Shown here: positions 34,376-47,521 of the stretch, one piece after another
How positions within the stretch are numbered: position 1 is the stretch's first letter
How the letters are laid out: every line of letters begins with the position of its first letter
Notes under the pieces: model-generated
What the model saw: the letters and a program-made list of their open reading frames with translations, nothing else
Told to the model about the DNA's origin: nothing
The model's database searches: none
Program-made: the position numbers and the translations under genes
NCBI GenBank assembly: GCA_028767165.1
Contig: JARACJ010000009.1
Coordinates: 1-64,000 of the forward strand
Length of the DNA: 64,000 nt
DNA from: Proteobacteria bacterium DTSAM18
GTDB taxonomy: Bacteria; Myxococcota_A; UBA796; GCA-2862545
Direction: 5' to 3'

Positions 34376-35140
34376 CTACAGACAGCCTAGTTCTTTGCTT
34401 TTCGACCAGGCCAGCATGCCCTCGAAGGTCTTCGAGATCGACGTTCCGGTGAACATCGAGACCAACGCGGGCGACATCTTCCCCCCCGGCTTTGACCAAG
34501 CGTAGTACTCGACAAGGGTTCGCTCGTGTCCGATGGATGTCAACAGCCACGAGCCGCGGGCCACCTCGAGCTGCACGCCCTCCTCCATCCAGGACGCCAG
34601 TCCCGCGTGCCCACGGGTCACCGAGGGGTCGACCGTGTGGTAGGCCAGCTCGCGCATCCGGCCACCGCTGGCCTCGTGCATGGCCTCGTTGTGGTCTCGC
34701 TGCACCACCCACCAGCGGTCGGAGGTGAGGGGCACGTTCACGGGGAGGTACTGGAACACCAGCCGACCACTCTCGCAGGCCCCCCCTCGCACACGCTCGA
34801 TGTAGGAGGTTGGCAGGAAGTCGGCCTGACCGGACTCGTCCACCACCGCCGCCCACAGCCGCTGCAATGGCACGTCCAGCACCGCCACGCCCCAGGCCTT
34901 CTTCGCCGACTCCCCTTCGACCGACACCGCGCCGGACACCCACTCCCCCGCCTCGGCACGGGCGTAGGCGTCCATGGGTATCACCGGTGCATCGGTGCTC
35001 ATCCGCAGCGCCCTCGCCGCGGCGGTGGCCTGCAGGACCTCGGCCACGGTGTCTCCGGCCACCGAAGTTGTCGGAATCGACCACATCAGCCCACAGAACG
35101 TCACCATGGGCATCAGGGACTTTCGCAAGATGGTCCACAT
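34376..35140 (-). CDS. exported START/SRPBCC-like protein
   Basis: This 254-residue protein has a signal peptide (CGLMWSIPTTSVAG) and a helix-grip fold suggested by WAAVVDESGQADFLPTSYIERV, RLVFQYLPVNVPLTSDRWWVV and a long C-terminal helix. Such proteins bind lipids or other hydrophobic ligands. No catalytic motif is expected. It follows the acylase gene on the same strand only 73 bases upstream of it, so they may be co-transcribed. Confidence 0.68.
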   Translation of the reverse strand: MWTILRKSLMPMVTFCGLMWSIPTTSVAGDTVAEVLQATAAARALRMSTDAPVIPMDAYARAEAGEWVSGAVSVEGESAKKAWGVAVLDVPLQRLWAAVVDESGQADFLPTSYIERVRGGACESGRLVFQYLPVNVPLTSDRWWVVQRDHNEAMHEASGGRMRELAYHTVDPSVTRGHAGLASWMEEGVQLEVARGSWLLTSIGHERTLVEYYAWSKPGGKMSPALVSMFTGTSISKTFEGMLAWSKSKELGCL

Positions 35141-35197
35141 CGGCTAGATCCTCCCCCTCGAAAGGCCGACACCCTACCATAAGGAAGGTTCAATCCC

Positions 35198-36058
35198 ATG
35201 TGCCGTTTGTTCGGGTTTCGCAGCGTCCTGCACAGCCGTGTCCACAGCAGCCTCGTCGAGGCCGACAACGCCCTGGCCGTCCAGTCCGCCTGCCACCCCC
35301 ACGGCTGGGGCGTCGCGTACTACGTCGGGCAGGTCCCCCACGTGCTCCGATCGACCACCGCGGCCGGCACCGACCACGTGTTCGCCCGGGTCTCCGGCGT
35401 GGTCACCTCCCAGACCGTCCTCGCCCACATCCGCAAGGCCACCCAGGGCGCCATCGGACCGCTCAACACCCATCCGTTCCAGCATGGCCGGTGGACCTTC
35501 GCCCACAACGGCGACATCCCGGAGCTGGGCCAGGTCCGCGCGGCCCTGCTCGAGCACGTGCAGCCCCGCCTGCGGCCCTTCATCCTCGGCGAGACCGACT
35601 CCGAGCTGCTCTTCCACATCTTCCTGAGCAAGCTGTCGGACCACCACCCCCTCGAGCGCCGGGGACCGCCCCTCGCGGCCGTCGCCCACGCCATGCGCGA
35701 CACCGTGGCGGCCACCCGGGAGATCACCGACGGCCGCGCCGGGCTGAAGGACGCCCTGCTCACCTTCCTGGTCACCGACGGCGACCTCATGCTGGCCCAC
35801 CAGGGCGGAAAGGAGCTGCACGTCTCCACCCACAAGTCCGCCTGCCCCGAGGCCGCCACCTGCGCGTTCCACGCGCGCTCCTGCGAGTCCGCCTCGGTCG
35901 ACTACGACCAGGTCAACCACCTCATCATCTCGAGCGAGCCCACCCAGGGACACAACGTGTGGTCCACGCTCGGCGAGGGCGACATGGTGGCGGTCGACGC
36001 CTTCATGCGGCTGCATCGCTTCCCCGCCCCGGTCAGTCCGAGCCCCACGGTGGCCTGA
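35198..36058 (+). CDS. class II glutamine amidotransferase
   Basis: This 286-residue protein starts MCRLFGF: after Met removal Cys becomes the N-terminal nucleophile of an Ntn glutaminase. Supporting residues are HPHGWGVAYY, IRKATQGAI, NTHPFQHGRWTFAHNGDIP and GETDSELLF, as in YafJ/EgtC proteins. It should release ammonia from glutamine or gamma-glutamyl compounds in the cytoplasm. No ergothioneine gene is near. The Cys-rich part CPEAATCAFHARSC near residue 215 is not typical for YafJ and may bind a metal. Confidence 0.88.
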   Translation: MCRLFGFRSVLHSRVHSSLVEADNALAVQSACHPHGWGVAYYVGQVPHVLRSTTAAGTDHVFARVSGVVTSQTVLAHIRKATQGAIGPLNTHPFQHGRWTFAHNGDIPELGQVRAALLEHVQPRLRPFILGETDSELLFHIFLSKLSDHHPLERRGPPLAAVAHAMRDTVAATREITDGRAGLKDALLTFLVTDGDLMLAHQGGKELHVSTHKSACPEAATCAFHARSCESASVDYDQVNHLIISSEPTQGHNVWSTLGEGDMVAVDAFMRLHRFPAPVSPSPTVA

Positions 36059-36120
36059 GGCGGGTGCATTCGGCTGCTGCGCGTCCTACACTGGAGCCGT
36101 TCCCCTCCTGGAAGGCCCCC

Positions 36121-37188
36121 ATGCTCGTGCTGCTGGCCCTCGCCGCCTGTTGGACTCCCCAGTACACCGGTCCCCGTTCGATGGTGGGCCACGTGGTCGA
36201 CACGAACGGCCAGCCCGTCGTCGGCCTCGAGGTCGAGAGCCTCGAGTCCCGCTGGATCACCGATGACCAGGGCTTCTTCGCGGCCAACTACAAGGATCCG
36301 AACCAGTACGTCCACCTCACCCACGAGGGGCTCTGGTACAAGCGCTCCTACACGCCCTCGGACGACGACACCAACGTGCAGATCCAGCTCGTGCCCACCG
36401 AGCAGCACGCCGTGCAGTGCGCCGTGACCGGTCCGTGCCGCGCCCAGATCACCTGGCGGCTCAGCGACGTGCTCGTGGCCCGCCAGCGCTTCGACTGTGG
36501 CAAGAAGCCCGCGCACACCCTCACGGTGCCCGCCGGCGTGGAGCCCGCCGAGGTCATCTGCAAGACCCCGGTCGGCCAGCCCGACACCCCCATGGCCCTC
36601 GTCACCCGCGACGACCCGTGGGTGTTCACCAGCGCCGGCCGCCAGGCCACGTTCGAGCTGGCGTCCGACGCCCAGCCGTCCCACTGCGCCTACGCGGTCG
36701 ACGGCCAGCCCGTGATGTCCGACGACGGCATCCCTCAAGGGGAGATCCTCCTCGGCTCCGTCGTCACGGCCCTGTGTGACGGCATCCCCGCCCGTCCCGA
36801 GGTCATCGCCGTGCCCCTGCCCTCCGCCGTGGCCCTCGAGTGGACCGACACCCCCTCCCAGTTCGACCTTACGCCGGTCCGGCCGGCCACCTCCTCCGCC
36901 ACGCTCCGGCGCCTCCCCTCCTCCGCCGAGACCTCCGACGCCCCCGAGTGGTCCCTCGACCTCCCCGTCGGCTCCGACAGCCGCCTCGCGCTTCCGCCCC
37001 TGCACGCCGGAGCCTACGACCTGCTGCTCGACGTGACGGAGCCACCTGCGCCCGCCCCCATTCCGGAGCAGCCTGTCGATGTCTGGACGCCGCAGACCCT
37101 CGAAGGAGGCGGGCTTCGCCTCACCCTGCGCCTGAGCCGGGATGGCAGCATGGATCGGGTCACGGTGGCACCCGTACCGGAGGACTAG
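36121..37188 (+). CDS. lipoprotein with carboxypeptidase-regulatory-like domain
   Basis: This 355-residue protein has a very short signal with lipobox LALAAC near residue 10, then [20 protein letters not shown]...[13 protein letters not shown], the start of a CarboxypepD_reg-like Ig fold (residues about 20-90). Several Cys pairs follow ([26 protein letters not shown]). The C-terminal third is Pro/Thr/Ser-rich. It is likely a surface or inner-leaflet binding protein; no function is known. TACACT at 36087 may be its -10. Confidence 0.68.
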   Translation: MLVLLALAACWTPQYTGPRSMVGHVVDTNGQPVVGLEVESLESRWITDDQGFFAANYKDPNQYVHLTHEGLWYKRSYTPSDDDTNVQIQLVPTEQHAVQCAVTGPCRAQITWRLSDVLVARQRFDCGKKPAHTLTVPAGVEPAEVICKTPVGQPDTPMALVTRDDPWVFTSAGRQATFELASDAQPSHCAYAVDGQPVMSDDGIPQGEILLGSVVTALCDGIPARPEVIAVPLPSAVALEWTDTPSQFDLTPVRPATSSATLRRLPSSAETSDAPEWSLDLPVGSDSRLALPPLHAGAYDLLLDVTEPPAPAPIPEQPVDVWTPQTLEGGGLRLTLRLSRDGSMDRVTVAPVPED

Positions 37189-37249
37189 TCCCCGGCGGCC
37201 TCGGCAGGCTATGACACCTGCCCGCGCTCCCGCCCGAGGAAGGTCACCG

Positions 37250-40915
<3,666 letters not shown>

Positions 40916-40964
40916 CGACCGATCGGCACCAGGAAGGAGCAGGCCCCACCCGCCAGGAGCTTCG

Positions 40965-41912
40965 ATGCCTCTGCCCGACCCCTACACCATCCTCACCTGG
41001 AACGTGCGCTACTTCGGGCACGGACTGAAGGGGCTGCGGGTCACGGAGAACAGCCTGCGCCAGGCGGCCGCCGCCCTGGCGTCGGTGGATCCCTTCCCGG
41101 ACATCATCGCCCTGCAGGAGGTCGAGACCCGCTCCCTGCGCGCCGGCCTGCACCCCGAGCGCCAGCTCTCGCGGTTCATGACCTACCTGCACAGGGCACT
41201 CGACGAGGCCGGTCGCCGCCAGCGCTACGTCCCGCTGTACTTCCCCGCCCACCGCTACCACCTGGGCAAGGGCCCGGCGATCTACACCACGGGGCTCGCC
41301 TTCCTGGTGGGGCCACGCCTGCGCGTGCTGCACGAGAACACCGAGTGCCCCCAGGAGATCACCTTCCTGCGCAGGTCCTGGGCCCGGCCCCTCAAGCAGA
41401 AGCGCATCCTCGCCCACATCCAGGTCCAGCCCTTCGCCGGCGGCATCCCGGTCGACGTGTACAACACCCACCTGTCGCTGCCCGCCTTCTTCGAGGTGGG
41501 CCCCCACCGCATCCCCAGCCGCATGGGTCACGGCAGCAACCAGCAGCACGAGGCGGATCGCATCCTGACGTACCTGTCCGGGAGCGCCCGCGGCCCGCTC
41601 ATGCTCATGGGCGACTTCAACACCCGCCCCGGCTCCCCCACCTACGAGCGCTTCCTGCGCCACGGCCTCGAGGACGTCTTCGTCGAGCACGCCCCTCGCC
41701 TGCTCGAGCGCGAGCTGGAAGACCACGCCACGGCCGGCTTCGGTCCCGTGCGGATGCACATCGACCACGTGTTCGCCAGCCCACAGCTCAGGTGGCACCG
41801 GCTGTTCGCGCCTCGCTACGGCGACGCCCACCTGTTCAGCGGCATCTCCGACCACACGCCCAAGATGGTCAGCCTCCTCTGGCCCGAAGCCGAGGACTGG
41901 CACCAGGACTGA
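40965..41912 (+). CDS. endonuclease/exonuclease/phosphatase-family hydrolase
   Basis: This 315-residue metal-dependent hydrolase has all EEP-fold signatures: TWNVRYF, IALQEVETR, YNTHLSL, GDFNTRPGSPTY and a closing SDHTPKM. Substrate may be DNA, phospholipid or sugar phosphate. No signal peptide, so cytoplasmic. CAGGAGC precedes the start. It is 49 bases after metH on the same strand but unrelated in role. Confidence 0.88.
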   Translation: MPLPDPYTILTWNVRYFGHGLKGLRVTENSLRQAAAALASVDPFPDIIALQEVETRSLRAGLHPERQLSRFMTYLHRALDEAGRRQRYVPLYFPAHRYHLGKGPAIYTTGLAFLVGPRLRVLHENTECPQEITFLRRSWARPLKQKRILAHIQVQPFAGGIPVDVYNTHLSLPAFFEVGPHRIPSRMGHGSNQQHEADRILTYLSGSARGPLMLMGDFNTRPGSPTYERFLRHGLEDVFVEHAPRLLERELEDHATAGFGPVRMHIDHVFASPQLRWHRLFAPRYGDAHLFSGISDHTPKMVSLLWPEAEDWHQD

Positions 41913-41990
41913 CGCCACGGACCACCCCTGTCGCAAGGAGTCCATGGCAAGCCGGATCGTTGCGTTATGGTGGCGCCAGGAGTGACATCC

Positions 41991-42806
41991 ATGGTCCGCC
42001 TCATCCTGCTCGCCGTCCTCTCCAGCACCGTCGGCGGCTGCATCAGCCTGAAGAAACACGAGGCCGAGCTCGACGCCGTCCAGGGCCAGCTCGAGGCCAC
42101 CCGCAACGAGCTGCAGGCCGAGGGCGACGCCCGCTCCCAGGCCGAGCGTGACATCGCCGGTCTGCAGGCGGAGCTCGACGCCGCCCAGGCCGAGCTCGAC
42201 CGCTACGTCACCCTCGCCGGCGACCTCGAGACCCAGGTCGAGGACGTCCAGGCCGCCCTGCAGGAGCTGCAGGCGCGACAGGCCCGTGCCCAGGAGATGC
42301 TCGCCTCCTACACCCGCCTCGCCGAGCGCTTCCGCTCCCTCATCGACGCCGGCACCCTCGAGCTGCGCATGGTCGACGGCCGCATGCTCGTCGAGCTCGC
42401 CACCGACATCCTGTTCCCCCCCGGGTCCGCCCGCCTCTCCCGAGACGGCCGTACCGCGGTGCGCCAGGTGGGCGAAGTGCTCACCACCGTCGAGGATCGG
42501 GACTTCCAGGTGGTCGGCCACACCGACGACCGCCCCATCCACACCGAGGCCTTCCCGAGCAACTGGCACCTCGGCGCCGTGCGGGCGATCGCCGTCACCC
42601 AGCTGCTCATCGAGGCCGGCATGCCCGAAGGGCGCCTCACGGTGGCGTCCGCCGCCTCCCACCAGCCCATCGCCGACAACCGCACCCCCGGCGGGCGGGC
42701 CGCCAACCGACGTATCGAGATCATCGTGCAGCCCGACCTGAGCGTCCTGCAGGAGGACATGATCGGACAACCCCCCTCCGGGTCGTCCCCAGTCCCCCCT
42801 CAATGA
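41991..42806 (+). CDS. OmpA-family lipoprotein with coiled coil
   Basis: This 271-residue protein has a lipobox (VGGC), a strong heptad coiled coil (about residues 22-105, no breaks), and a C-terminal OmpA/MotB peptidoglycan-binding domain with FPPGSARLS, VVGHTDDRPI, NWHLGAVRAIAVTQLL and GRAANRRIEI. It should tether membrane to cell wall. AGGAG precedes the ATG at 41991. It stands alone, not in a Tol-Pal or flagellar set. Confidence 0.88.
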   Translation: MVRLILLAVLSSTVGGCISLKKHEAELDAVQGQLEATRNELQAEGDARSQAERDIAGLQAELDAAQAELDRYVTLAGDLETQVEDVQAALQELQARQARAQEMLASYTRLAERFRSLIDAGTLELRMVDGRMLVELATDILFPPGSARLSRDGRTAVRQVGEVLTTVEDRDFQVVGHTDDRPIHTEAFPSNWHLGAVRAIAVTQLLIEAGMPEGRLTVASAASHQPIADNRTPGGRAANRRIEIIVQPDLSVLQEDMIGQPPSGSSPVPPQ

Positions 42807-42888
42807 GCGCGCCGGCGCCTCCGTACCTTGCTCCAGCAGGACCCGACTGTGGGTCCAGACGCCCCTAGGCAGCATTTCGGAGCCGCTC

Positions 42889-44328
42889 ATGTCCATGCGC
42901 TACGCATTCACCCTGCTGGCGACCCTGTCCGCCGTCCCTGGTGTCACGGCCTGGGCCCAGTCCCAGGAGCCCGACGCCAGCGAGAACTCGTTCAAGGTGT
43001 GGGACACCTGGCTGATCGAGCCCGAGGAAGGAACCTTCTACGAGGCGGGGGCCGGCTCCCCCTCCGTGGTGTGGGATCCGCGCCTCGAGGCCTACGTGAT
43101 GTTCTTCGAGACACGGTTCGCCCCCATCCCAGACCGCGACCCACAGGTCCTCCTGCAGCGGGCCTTCGGCGACGACGCCCCGCCCGTCGATCGGTGCATC
43201 AAGGGCGAGGAGCAGCTGTCCGGCCCCGGCTACTGGGGCATCGGCCGCGCGTTCAGCCGCGACGGTGTCACCTGGCTGGTCGACCCGGATCCGGTCCTCG
43301 TACCCGAGACCGACAGCTACTACGACTGCGTCGTGGCCCACCCCACGGTCGTCCTCGAGGACGGCACCTACCACATGTGGTTCAAGGGTCAGCAGCGCCC
43401 CGGCGCCTGCCCCGACGGTGACGACGCCCCCGACGCCCCTCCCTGGGGCTGCAAGGAGTACACCGGCATCGGCTACGCCAGCTCCTCCAACGGCAGCGAC
43501 TGGGAGGTCACCGAGCGCCCGGTCATCAACCTGTCCGTGTCGACCTTCGGCTTCCCGTCCGTCGTCAAGCTCGACGACACCTGGTGGATGACCCTGCACT
43601 TCCGCGACGCCGGCAGGGGCCTGTACGACATCTACCAGACCTCCGCCCCCAACCCCCGCGACTGGGGCGAGCTGAGCGTCGTCATCCGCCGCAACGTCGC
43701 CGACTGGGCACGGGACGAGATGTTCAACCCGAGCATGAACTGCCGCGACGCCACGAGCTCCCAGGACCTCGGCGTCGTCACCCTCTCCGGTGGCCGCGCC
43801 CGTGACTTCAGCCAGTGCACCGAGCGCGAGTGCCTCGTGGTCGACGCCGGCGTGGGACAGCTGTTCGGCGCCACGCCCGAGGTGATGGTGTTCAACCGCG
43901 CCAACACCCCGGCCTTCCGCTGGGAGCGGGAGAACCCCGGCGACGACATGCCCGGCCAGGCCGACTGGCGCCACTGGGACCTGCTCCTGCTCGACCGGCA
44001 CTCCGTCACCTACTTCAGCCAGAAGGGCAGCGACGGCCGCAACCGCATCGGCATGGCCACCTCCCTGCCCCTGAGCCAGATCCCCTACGTGGCCGACGAG
44101 ATCTCCGACAAGGTCTGCCGCAGCTGGGAGGGCCGCGTGCGTCCCGACACCTCCGACACCGGCTTCGCGCCTCCCCTCCCCACCGACAGCGGGTTCGTCG
44201 AGCCCGAGTGCGGCAAGGAGGGCCCCGACTGCGACGGCTGCGCCAGCGCCGGACCGGCTTCTGGACTCCCCTTCCTGACCGCACTACCGTTGTGGCTCCT
44301 GTTCCGGCGGAGACGAGAGGACGCGTGA
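42889..44328 (+). CDS. secreted propeller-like protein with MYXO-CTERM-like tail
   Basis: This 479-residue protein has a signal peptide (VPGVTAWAQ), a five-bladed propeller-type body resembling glycoside hydrolase family 43/32-like folds (GSPSVVWDPRLEAYVMFFE, HPTVVLEDGTYHMWFKG, YTGIGYASSSNGSDWEV), and a C-terminus with Cys-containing DGCASAGPASG, a hydrophobic stretch (LPFLTALPLWLLF) and RRRRED. That tail is the MYXO-CTERM layout known from Myxococcota, where proteins are processed and displayed on the surface. A GGAG site lies 8 bases before ATG. Substrate and activity are unknown. Its stop overlaps the next gene. Confidence 0.75.
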   Translation: MSMRYAFTLLATLSAVPGVTAWAQSQEPDASENSFKVWDTWLIEPEEGTFYEAGAGSPSVVWDPRLEAYVMFFETRFAPIPDRDPQVLLQRAFGDDAPPVDRCIKGEEQLSGPGYWGIGRAFSRDGVTWLVDPDPVLVPETDSYYDCVVAHPTVVLEDGTYHMWFKGQQRPGACPDGDDAPDAPPWGCKEYTGIGYASSSNGSDWEVTERPVINLSVSTFGFPSVVKLDDTWWMTLHFRDAGRGLYDIYQTSAPNPRDWGELSVVIRRNVADWARDEMFNPSMNCRDATSSQDLGVVTLSGGRARDFSQCTERECLVVDAGVGQLFGATPEVMVFNRANTPAFRWERENPGDDMPGQADWRHWDLLLLDRHSVTYFSQKGSDGRNRIGMATSLPLSQIPYVADEISDKVCRSWEGRVRPDTSDTGFAPPLPTDSGFVEPECGKEGPDCDGCASAGPASGLPFLTALPLWLLFRRRREDA

Positions 44329-45326
44329 GGCTGCTGCTGTCCATGGGCATCAAACCGGGCGGAAGGGTGAACCACCCTCTCCGCCCGCACCTGCGTCTGC
44401 TCGACACCCGCACGGGCGCCGTCACCGATCTGCTCACGCCGGTCCCCGAGCCCTTCCACCCGGGCCGCAGGGAGCACGCCGAGTTCACCTGCGCCAAGCT
44501 GCGAGGCCACACCCTGCTGCAGACCACCCGCAGCTCCGTGTGGTGGATCCGGCTGCCCGACATGGCCGTCACCCGCCAGCTCAGCCACCCGCTGATGCAC
44601 GACGTCCACGACGCCCTGCTCGCCCCGGACGGCCTGCTGTACGTCACCTCCTCCGGCCTCGACACGGTCCTCGCCTTCGACCAGGCGGGCAGCCTCGTCG
44701 CACGCCACTACCTGGGCAGCACCTCCTTCGAGGAACGCTTCGGCGACCGCACCGACTTCCGCAGCCTGCCCTTCGACCACTTCAAGCCCCACGAGGTGCA
44801 CCCCAACCACCTCGTCTGGATGAACGACGAGCCCTGGTTCGCCTCCCTCAACGCCCGCCGCTTCGCCCCGGTCCGCCGGCCCCACGAAGGCGTCGTCATC
44901 GAGCACGGCCCCATCCACGACGGCGTGCTCCACGAGGGCCTGCTCTGGCTCACCACCGTCACCGGACACGTCCTCGCCCTCGATCCAGCCACCCTGGCCC
45001 CCCGGATCCACCTCGATCTGAACGAGATCTCCGACGAGACCGGCCACCTCGGCTGGTGCCGCGGCCTGGCCTTTCATGGTGAGCACCTGTTCGTGGGCAT
45101 GACCATGCTGCGCAACTCCCCCCAGCGGGAGATCGTGCGCTGGATCCTCAAGGGCCCGGCCTCCCGCAAGCTGCCCACCCGGGTGCTGCAGATCCACCTG
45201 CCCACCCGGCGTCTCGTGGCCTCCCACCCGGTCGGAAACGCCGCTGGAGGCACCCTGTACAGCATCCAACCATGGCCCGAAGATCTGGATCCGACGATGG
45301 TGGACAACCTGCACGTGACCGCTTAA
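44325..45326 (+). CDS. SMP-30/NHL-like beta-propeller protein
   Basis: This 333-residue protein starts at a GTG that overlaps the stop of the previous gene, with GAGAGG at -6, and has no signal peptide. Blade-like repeats LDTRTGAVTDLL, VTSSGLDTVLAFDQAG, GLLWLTTVTGHVLALDP and LQIHLPTRRL, together with many His and Asp residues (HDVHDALL, HPNHLVW, IHDGVLHEGLLW), fit an SMP-30/gluconolaconase-like or NHL propeller. Catalysis is not shown. Co-translation with the surface protein is implied. Confidence 0.72.
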   Translation: MRLLLSMGIKPGGRVNHPLRPHLRLLDTRTGAVTDLLTPVPEPFHPGRREHAEFTCAKLRGHTLLQTTRSSVWWIRLPDMAVTRQLSHPLMHDVHDALLAPDGLLYVTSSGLDTVLAFDQAGSLVARHYLGSTSFEERFGDRTDFRSLPFDHFKPHEVHPNHLVWMNDEPWFASLNARRFAPVRRPHEGVVIEHGPIHDGVLHEGLLWLTTVTGHVLALDPATLAPRIHLDLNEISDETGHLGWCRGLAFHGEHLFVGMTMLRNSPQREIVRWILKGPASRKLPTRVLQIHLPTRRLVASHPVGNAAGGTLYSIQPWPEDLDPTMVDNLHVTA

Positions 45327-45423
45327 GGGTGCGGCCGAATACGGGGTGTTCCGTGACGGCGCTTGACTGTGCGCCGCCGCTGCAATAGCACGCCCCGGTC
45401 ATACCCGTTTTCCGGAGCATCCC

Positions 45424-45564
45424 ATGAAGGTCGCCAACTCCCTCCGCAGCCTCAAGAAGCGCCACAAGGATTGCCAGGTGGTGCGTCGCCGCGGCCGCGT
45501 GTACGTCATCAACAAGACGAACCCCCGCTTCAAGGCCCGCCAGGGTTCCGCCAAGAAGAAGTGA
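45424..45564 (+). CDS. rpmJ: ribosomal protein bL36, zinc-free form
   Basis: This 46-residue protein matches bL36 ([36 protein letters not shown]). Zinc-binding forms carry three Cys and one His; here only one Cys remains, so it is the zinc-independent paralog. Such copies are usually expressed under zinc limitation and are then separate from the spc ribosomal operon, as here. GGAG lies 9 bases before ATG, and a strong terminator follows, making it a one-gene unit. No Zur box was identified. Confidence 0.95.
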   Translation: MKVANSLRSLKKRHKDCQVVRRRGRVYVINKTNPRFKARQGSAKKK

Positions 45565-45597
45565 TCACGCTTCTTCCTTGAGCCCCTGGGCTTTTCG

Positions 45598-45623
45598 AAC
45601 CCCACCCCTCACCGGGTGGGGTT
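45598..45623 (+). terminator. terminator of rpmJ
   Basis: AACCCCACCC, 6 loop bases, then GGGTGGGGTT, a perfect 10-bp stem followed by TCGTCGTCTTG. It lies 33 bases beyond the stop and is the strongest classical terminator of the window. Confidence 0.75.
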
Positions 45624-45651
45624 TCGTCGTCTTGACCCGACGCCCGCCACC

Positions 45652-45680
45652 TTGGACCACGCCCGCGTCTGGGGTAGGGT
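45652..45680 (+). promoter_or_regulatory. candidate promoter for the FKBP gene
   Basis: TTGGAC, a 17-base spacer and TAGGGT, 20 bases before the ATG at 45701. The match is fair; the spacing is optimal. Confidence 0.35.
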
Positions 45681-45700
45681 TCGGTCCCCGCGAGGATCCG

Positions 45701-46633
45701 ATGAACCGTACCAACCTGCTGCTGCTCGGCGGCGCCGGCCTCCTGGCCATCGCCGCCACCGTCGTCACCCTCACCTCCCCGGCCCCGCAGCCGCCCGAGC
45801 CCGTGCCCGTCGAGGCGCTCGAGCCCGTGCCCCAGGCCCTGTCGGCCGATCTGATCGACGGCACCGGGCCGCAACAGGTCGCCCCGGAGGCCTTCACCGC
45901 CGTCGAGGCCGACTACGAGGTGGCCGTGCTCCAGGAGGGCCAGGGCACCCCCCTCGAGGAGGGTCAGCTGATCGTCCTCGATCTGCACCTGTGGTCCCCC
46001 GAGGGCCACCACTTCCAGGGCAGCGAGACCCACCACACCAGCTTCAGCCAGCACACGCTGCTGCCGGGCGTCTACAAGGCCCTGGCCGGCCACCAGGAAG
46101 GCGTGGCCCTGCAGATCAAGCTGCCGTCCCGCCTGGCCTACGGCCACATCGGCCGCGGCGACATCCCCGCCGATCAACCCCTCGTGGCCGAGGTCCACGT
46201 CAAGCGCATCGTCGGTCAGCGCGCCCGGGGCACCCGCGTGCCCGACCACGACGCCTCCGCCTGGCAGCCCCTGTCCGACGGCGTCCGCATGATCACCCTG
46301 CAGCCCGGCAGCGGCCCCACACCGGCCGAGGGCGACCGCATCCTGGTGGACTACACCATCTGGCTCCCCGGCACCGACGCCCCGCTTCAGAGCAGCCGCA
46401 GCAGGCCCATGGCGGAGTCCATCCCCTACGGCACCCGGCGCATGCTGCCGGCGCTCGAGTCCGCCATCGCCCAGATGCAGCCGGGCCAGCGCGTGCTCCT
46501 CGACGTGCCCCCAGAGCAGGGCTTCGGCACCCGCTCCGCGGCCATGCAGGGGCGCATCCCCGCCGGCTCGCGTCTCCTGGTCGAGGTCGAGCTGTACGAC
46601 ATCCTCTCCGACGGATCGTCCGACACCCCCTGA
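45701..46633 (+). CDS. double FKBP-type peptidyl-prolyl isomerase, membrane anchored
   Basis: This 310-residue protein has an N-terminal anchor or signal (LLLLGGAGLLAIAATVV), a Pro-rich spacer, and two FKBP domains: about residues 75-170 (GTPLEEGQLIVLDLHLW, LPGVYKALAGHQEG, PSRLAYGHIGRGDIPAD) and about 195-305 (GSGPTPAEGDRILVDYTIW, LPALESAIAQMQPGQRVLLDVPPEQGFG). Both keep the usual catalytic pocket aromatic sequence only in part, so activity of each copy is uncertain. It would act on envelope proteins in the periplasm. No partner gene. Confidence 0.82.
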   Translation: MNRTNLLLLGGAGLLAIAATVVTLTSPAPQPPEPVPVEALEPVPQALSADLIDGTGPQQVAPEAFTAVEADYEVAVLQEGQGTPLEEGQLIVLDLHLWSPEGHHFQGSETHHTSFSQHTLLPGVYKALAGHQEGVALQIKLPSRLAYGHIGRGDIPADQPLVAEVHVKRIVGQRARGTRVPDHDASAWQPLSDGVRMITLQPGSGPTPAEGDRILVDYTIWLPGTDAPLQSSRSRPMAESIPYGTRRMLPALESAIAQMQPGQRVLLDVPPEQGFGTRSAAMQGRIPAGSRLLVEVELYDILSDGSSDTP

Positions 46634-46723
46634 CGCCCCACCAGGGCGATCGGCCCTGAGCGCTTCCAGGCGTGGATTTCCGATTGGCACACCCAGCCCT
46701 TCTGGCCCGTCCAGGAGGTGCTC

Positions 46724-47521
46724 ATGTACGCCACGCACGCTTGGAAGCTCATCACCAACCCCCGCATCCACACCCAGTCCGTCGAACGTCAGTCCCTGCT
46801 CCGCCGCATCCACCGCGCCTGCGAGCGGCAGGGCGTCCGGCTCCTCGCCTACGGGTTCCACGGCGACGACATCCGGCTCCTGCTCAAGGGCCCCCACGCC
46901 GCCCAGCTCGACGTCACCCGCGGTGTCAAGGTCGGCACCTCCCGCTCCCTGAGTACGTCGGGCGCCGACGTCTTCCAGAGCATCAGCAGCGTCGCGTCCG
47001 TCGCCCCCGACGCCCTTGGGGCCGCCATCGACTGGTGCCACGCGCTCGCCGACGGTCCCTACGACCTGTGGACCAGCGAGCGCGACCTCGCCGGCTGGCG
47101 CACCAGCCCCTGGTTCGATCCCCGTCCCGCGCTGCTCGACCTCCGCATCCCCCACCTCGCCGGCCAGCCCGGCCTCGAGCAGGACGTCCCCCTCGAGGCC
47201 AGCCTGAACCTGCTCCTGAAGGTGGCCGCGGCCTGCACCGGTCGCCTGCCCGGGCACCACGGCAGCTTCCGGCTGTTCGTCCACCTGGCCCGCCACTTCG
47301 GCTACGACAACGGGCGCATCGCACGCTCCCTGAACCTGTCGCCCCGTCGGATCCGACAGCTGCACGCCACCCCCGAGTCCGCCCTGTCCGTGGCCCTGGG
47401 CATGATGGCCCGGCCCGAGCTCATGCAGGCGCTTCAGCCGAGGTCGCTGTCCTCGAAGTCCCAGCGGTCCGTCCGGATCGCCACCCGGACCGGCAGCCCC
47501 GCGATGGCCGTCATGGGGTGA
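46724..47521 (+). CDS. degenerate REP-associated tyrosine transposase-like protein
   Basis: This 265-residue protein resembles RAYT/IS200-like Y1 transposases in layout: an N-terminal region, then VRLLAYGFHGDDIRLLLKG, which aligns with the catalytic AYCLMPNHVHLLL of active enzymes, and a C-terminal helix-turn-helix (LARHFGYDNGRIARSLNLSPRRIRQLH). The HUH pair is changed to DIR, so it should not cut DNA. It may be a domesticated DNA-binding protein. AGGAGG precedes the ATG at 46724; the frame stays open back to the FKBP stop, without a start codon. It overlaps the convergent NUDIX gene by 88 bp. Confidence 0.62.
   Translation: MYATHAWKLITNPRIHTQSVERQSLLRRIHRACERQGVRLLAYGFHGDDIRLLLKGPHAAQLDVTRGVKVGTSRSLSTSGADVFQSISSVASVAPDALGAAIDWCHALADGPYDLWTSERDLAGWRTSPWFDPRPALLDLRIPHLAGQPGLEQDVPLEASLNLLLKVAAACTGRLPGHHGSFRLFVHLARHFGYDNGRIARSLNLSPRRIRQLHATPESALSVALGMMARPELMQALQPRSLSSKSQRSVRIATRTGSPAMAVMG

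Noticed and set aside
46634-46723. Longer N-terminus for the RAYT-like protein
   Set aside because: The frame is open but has no ATG, GTG or TTG before 46718, and AGGAGG fits the ATG at 46724.
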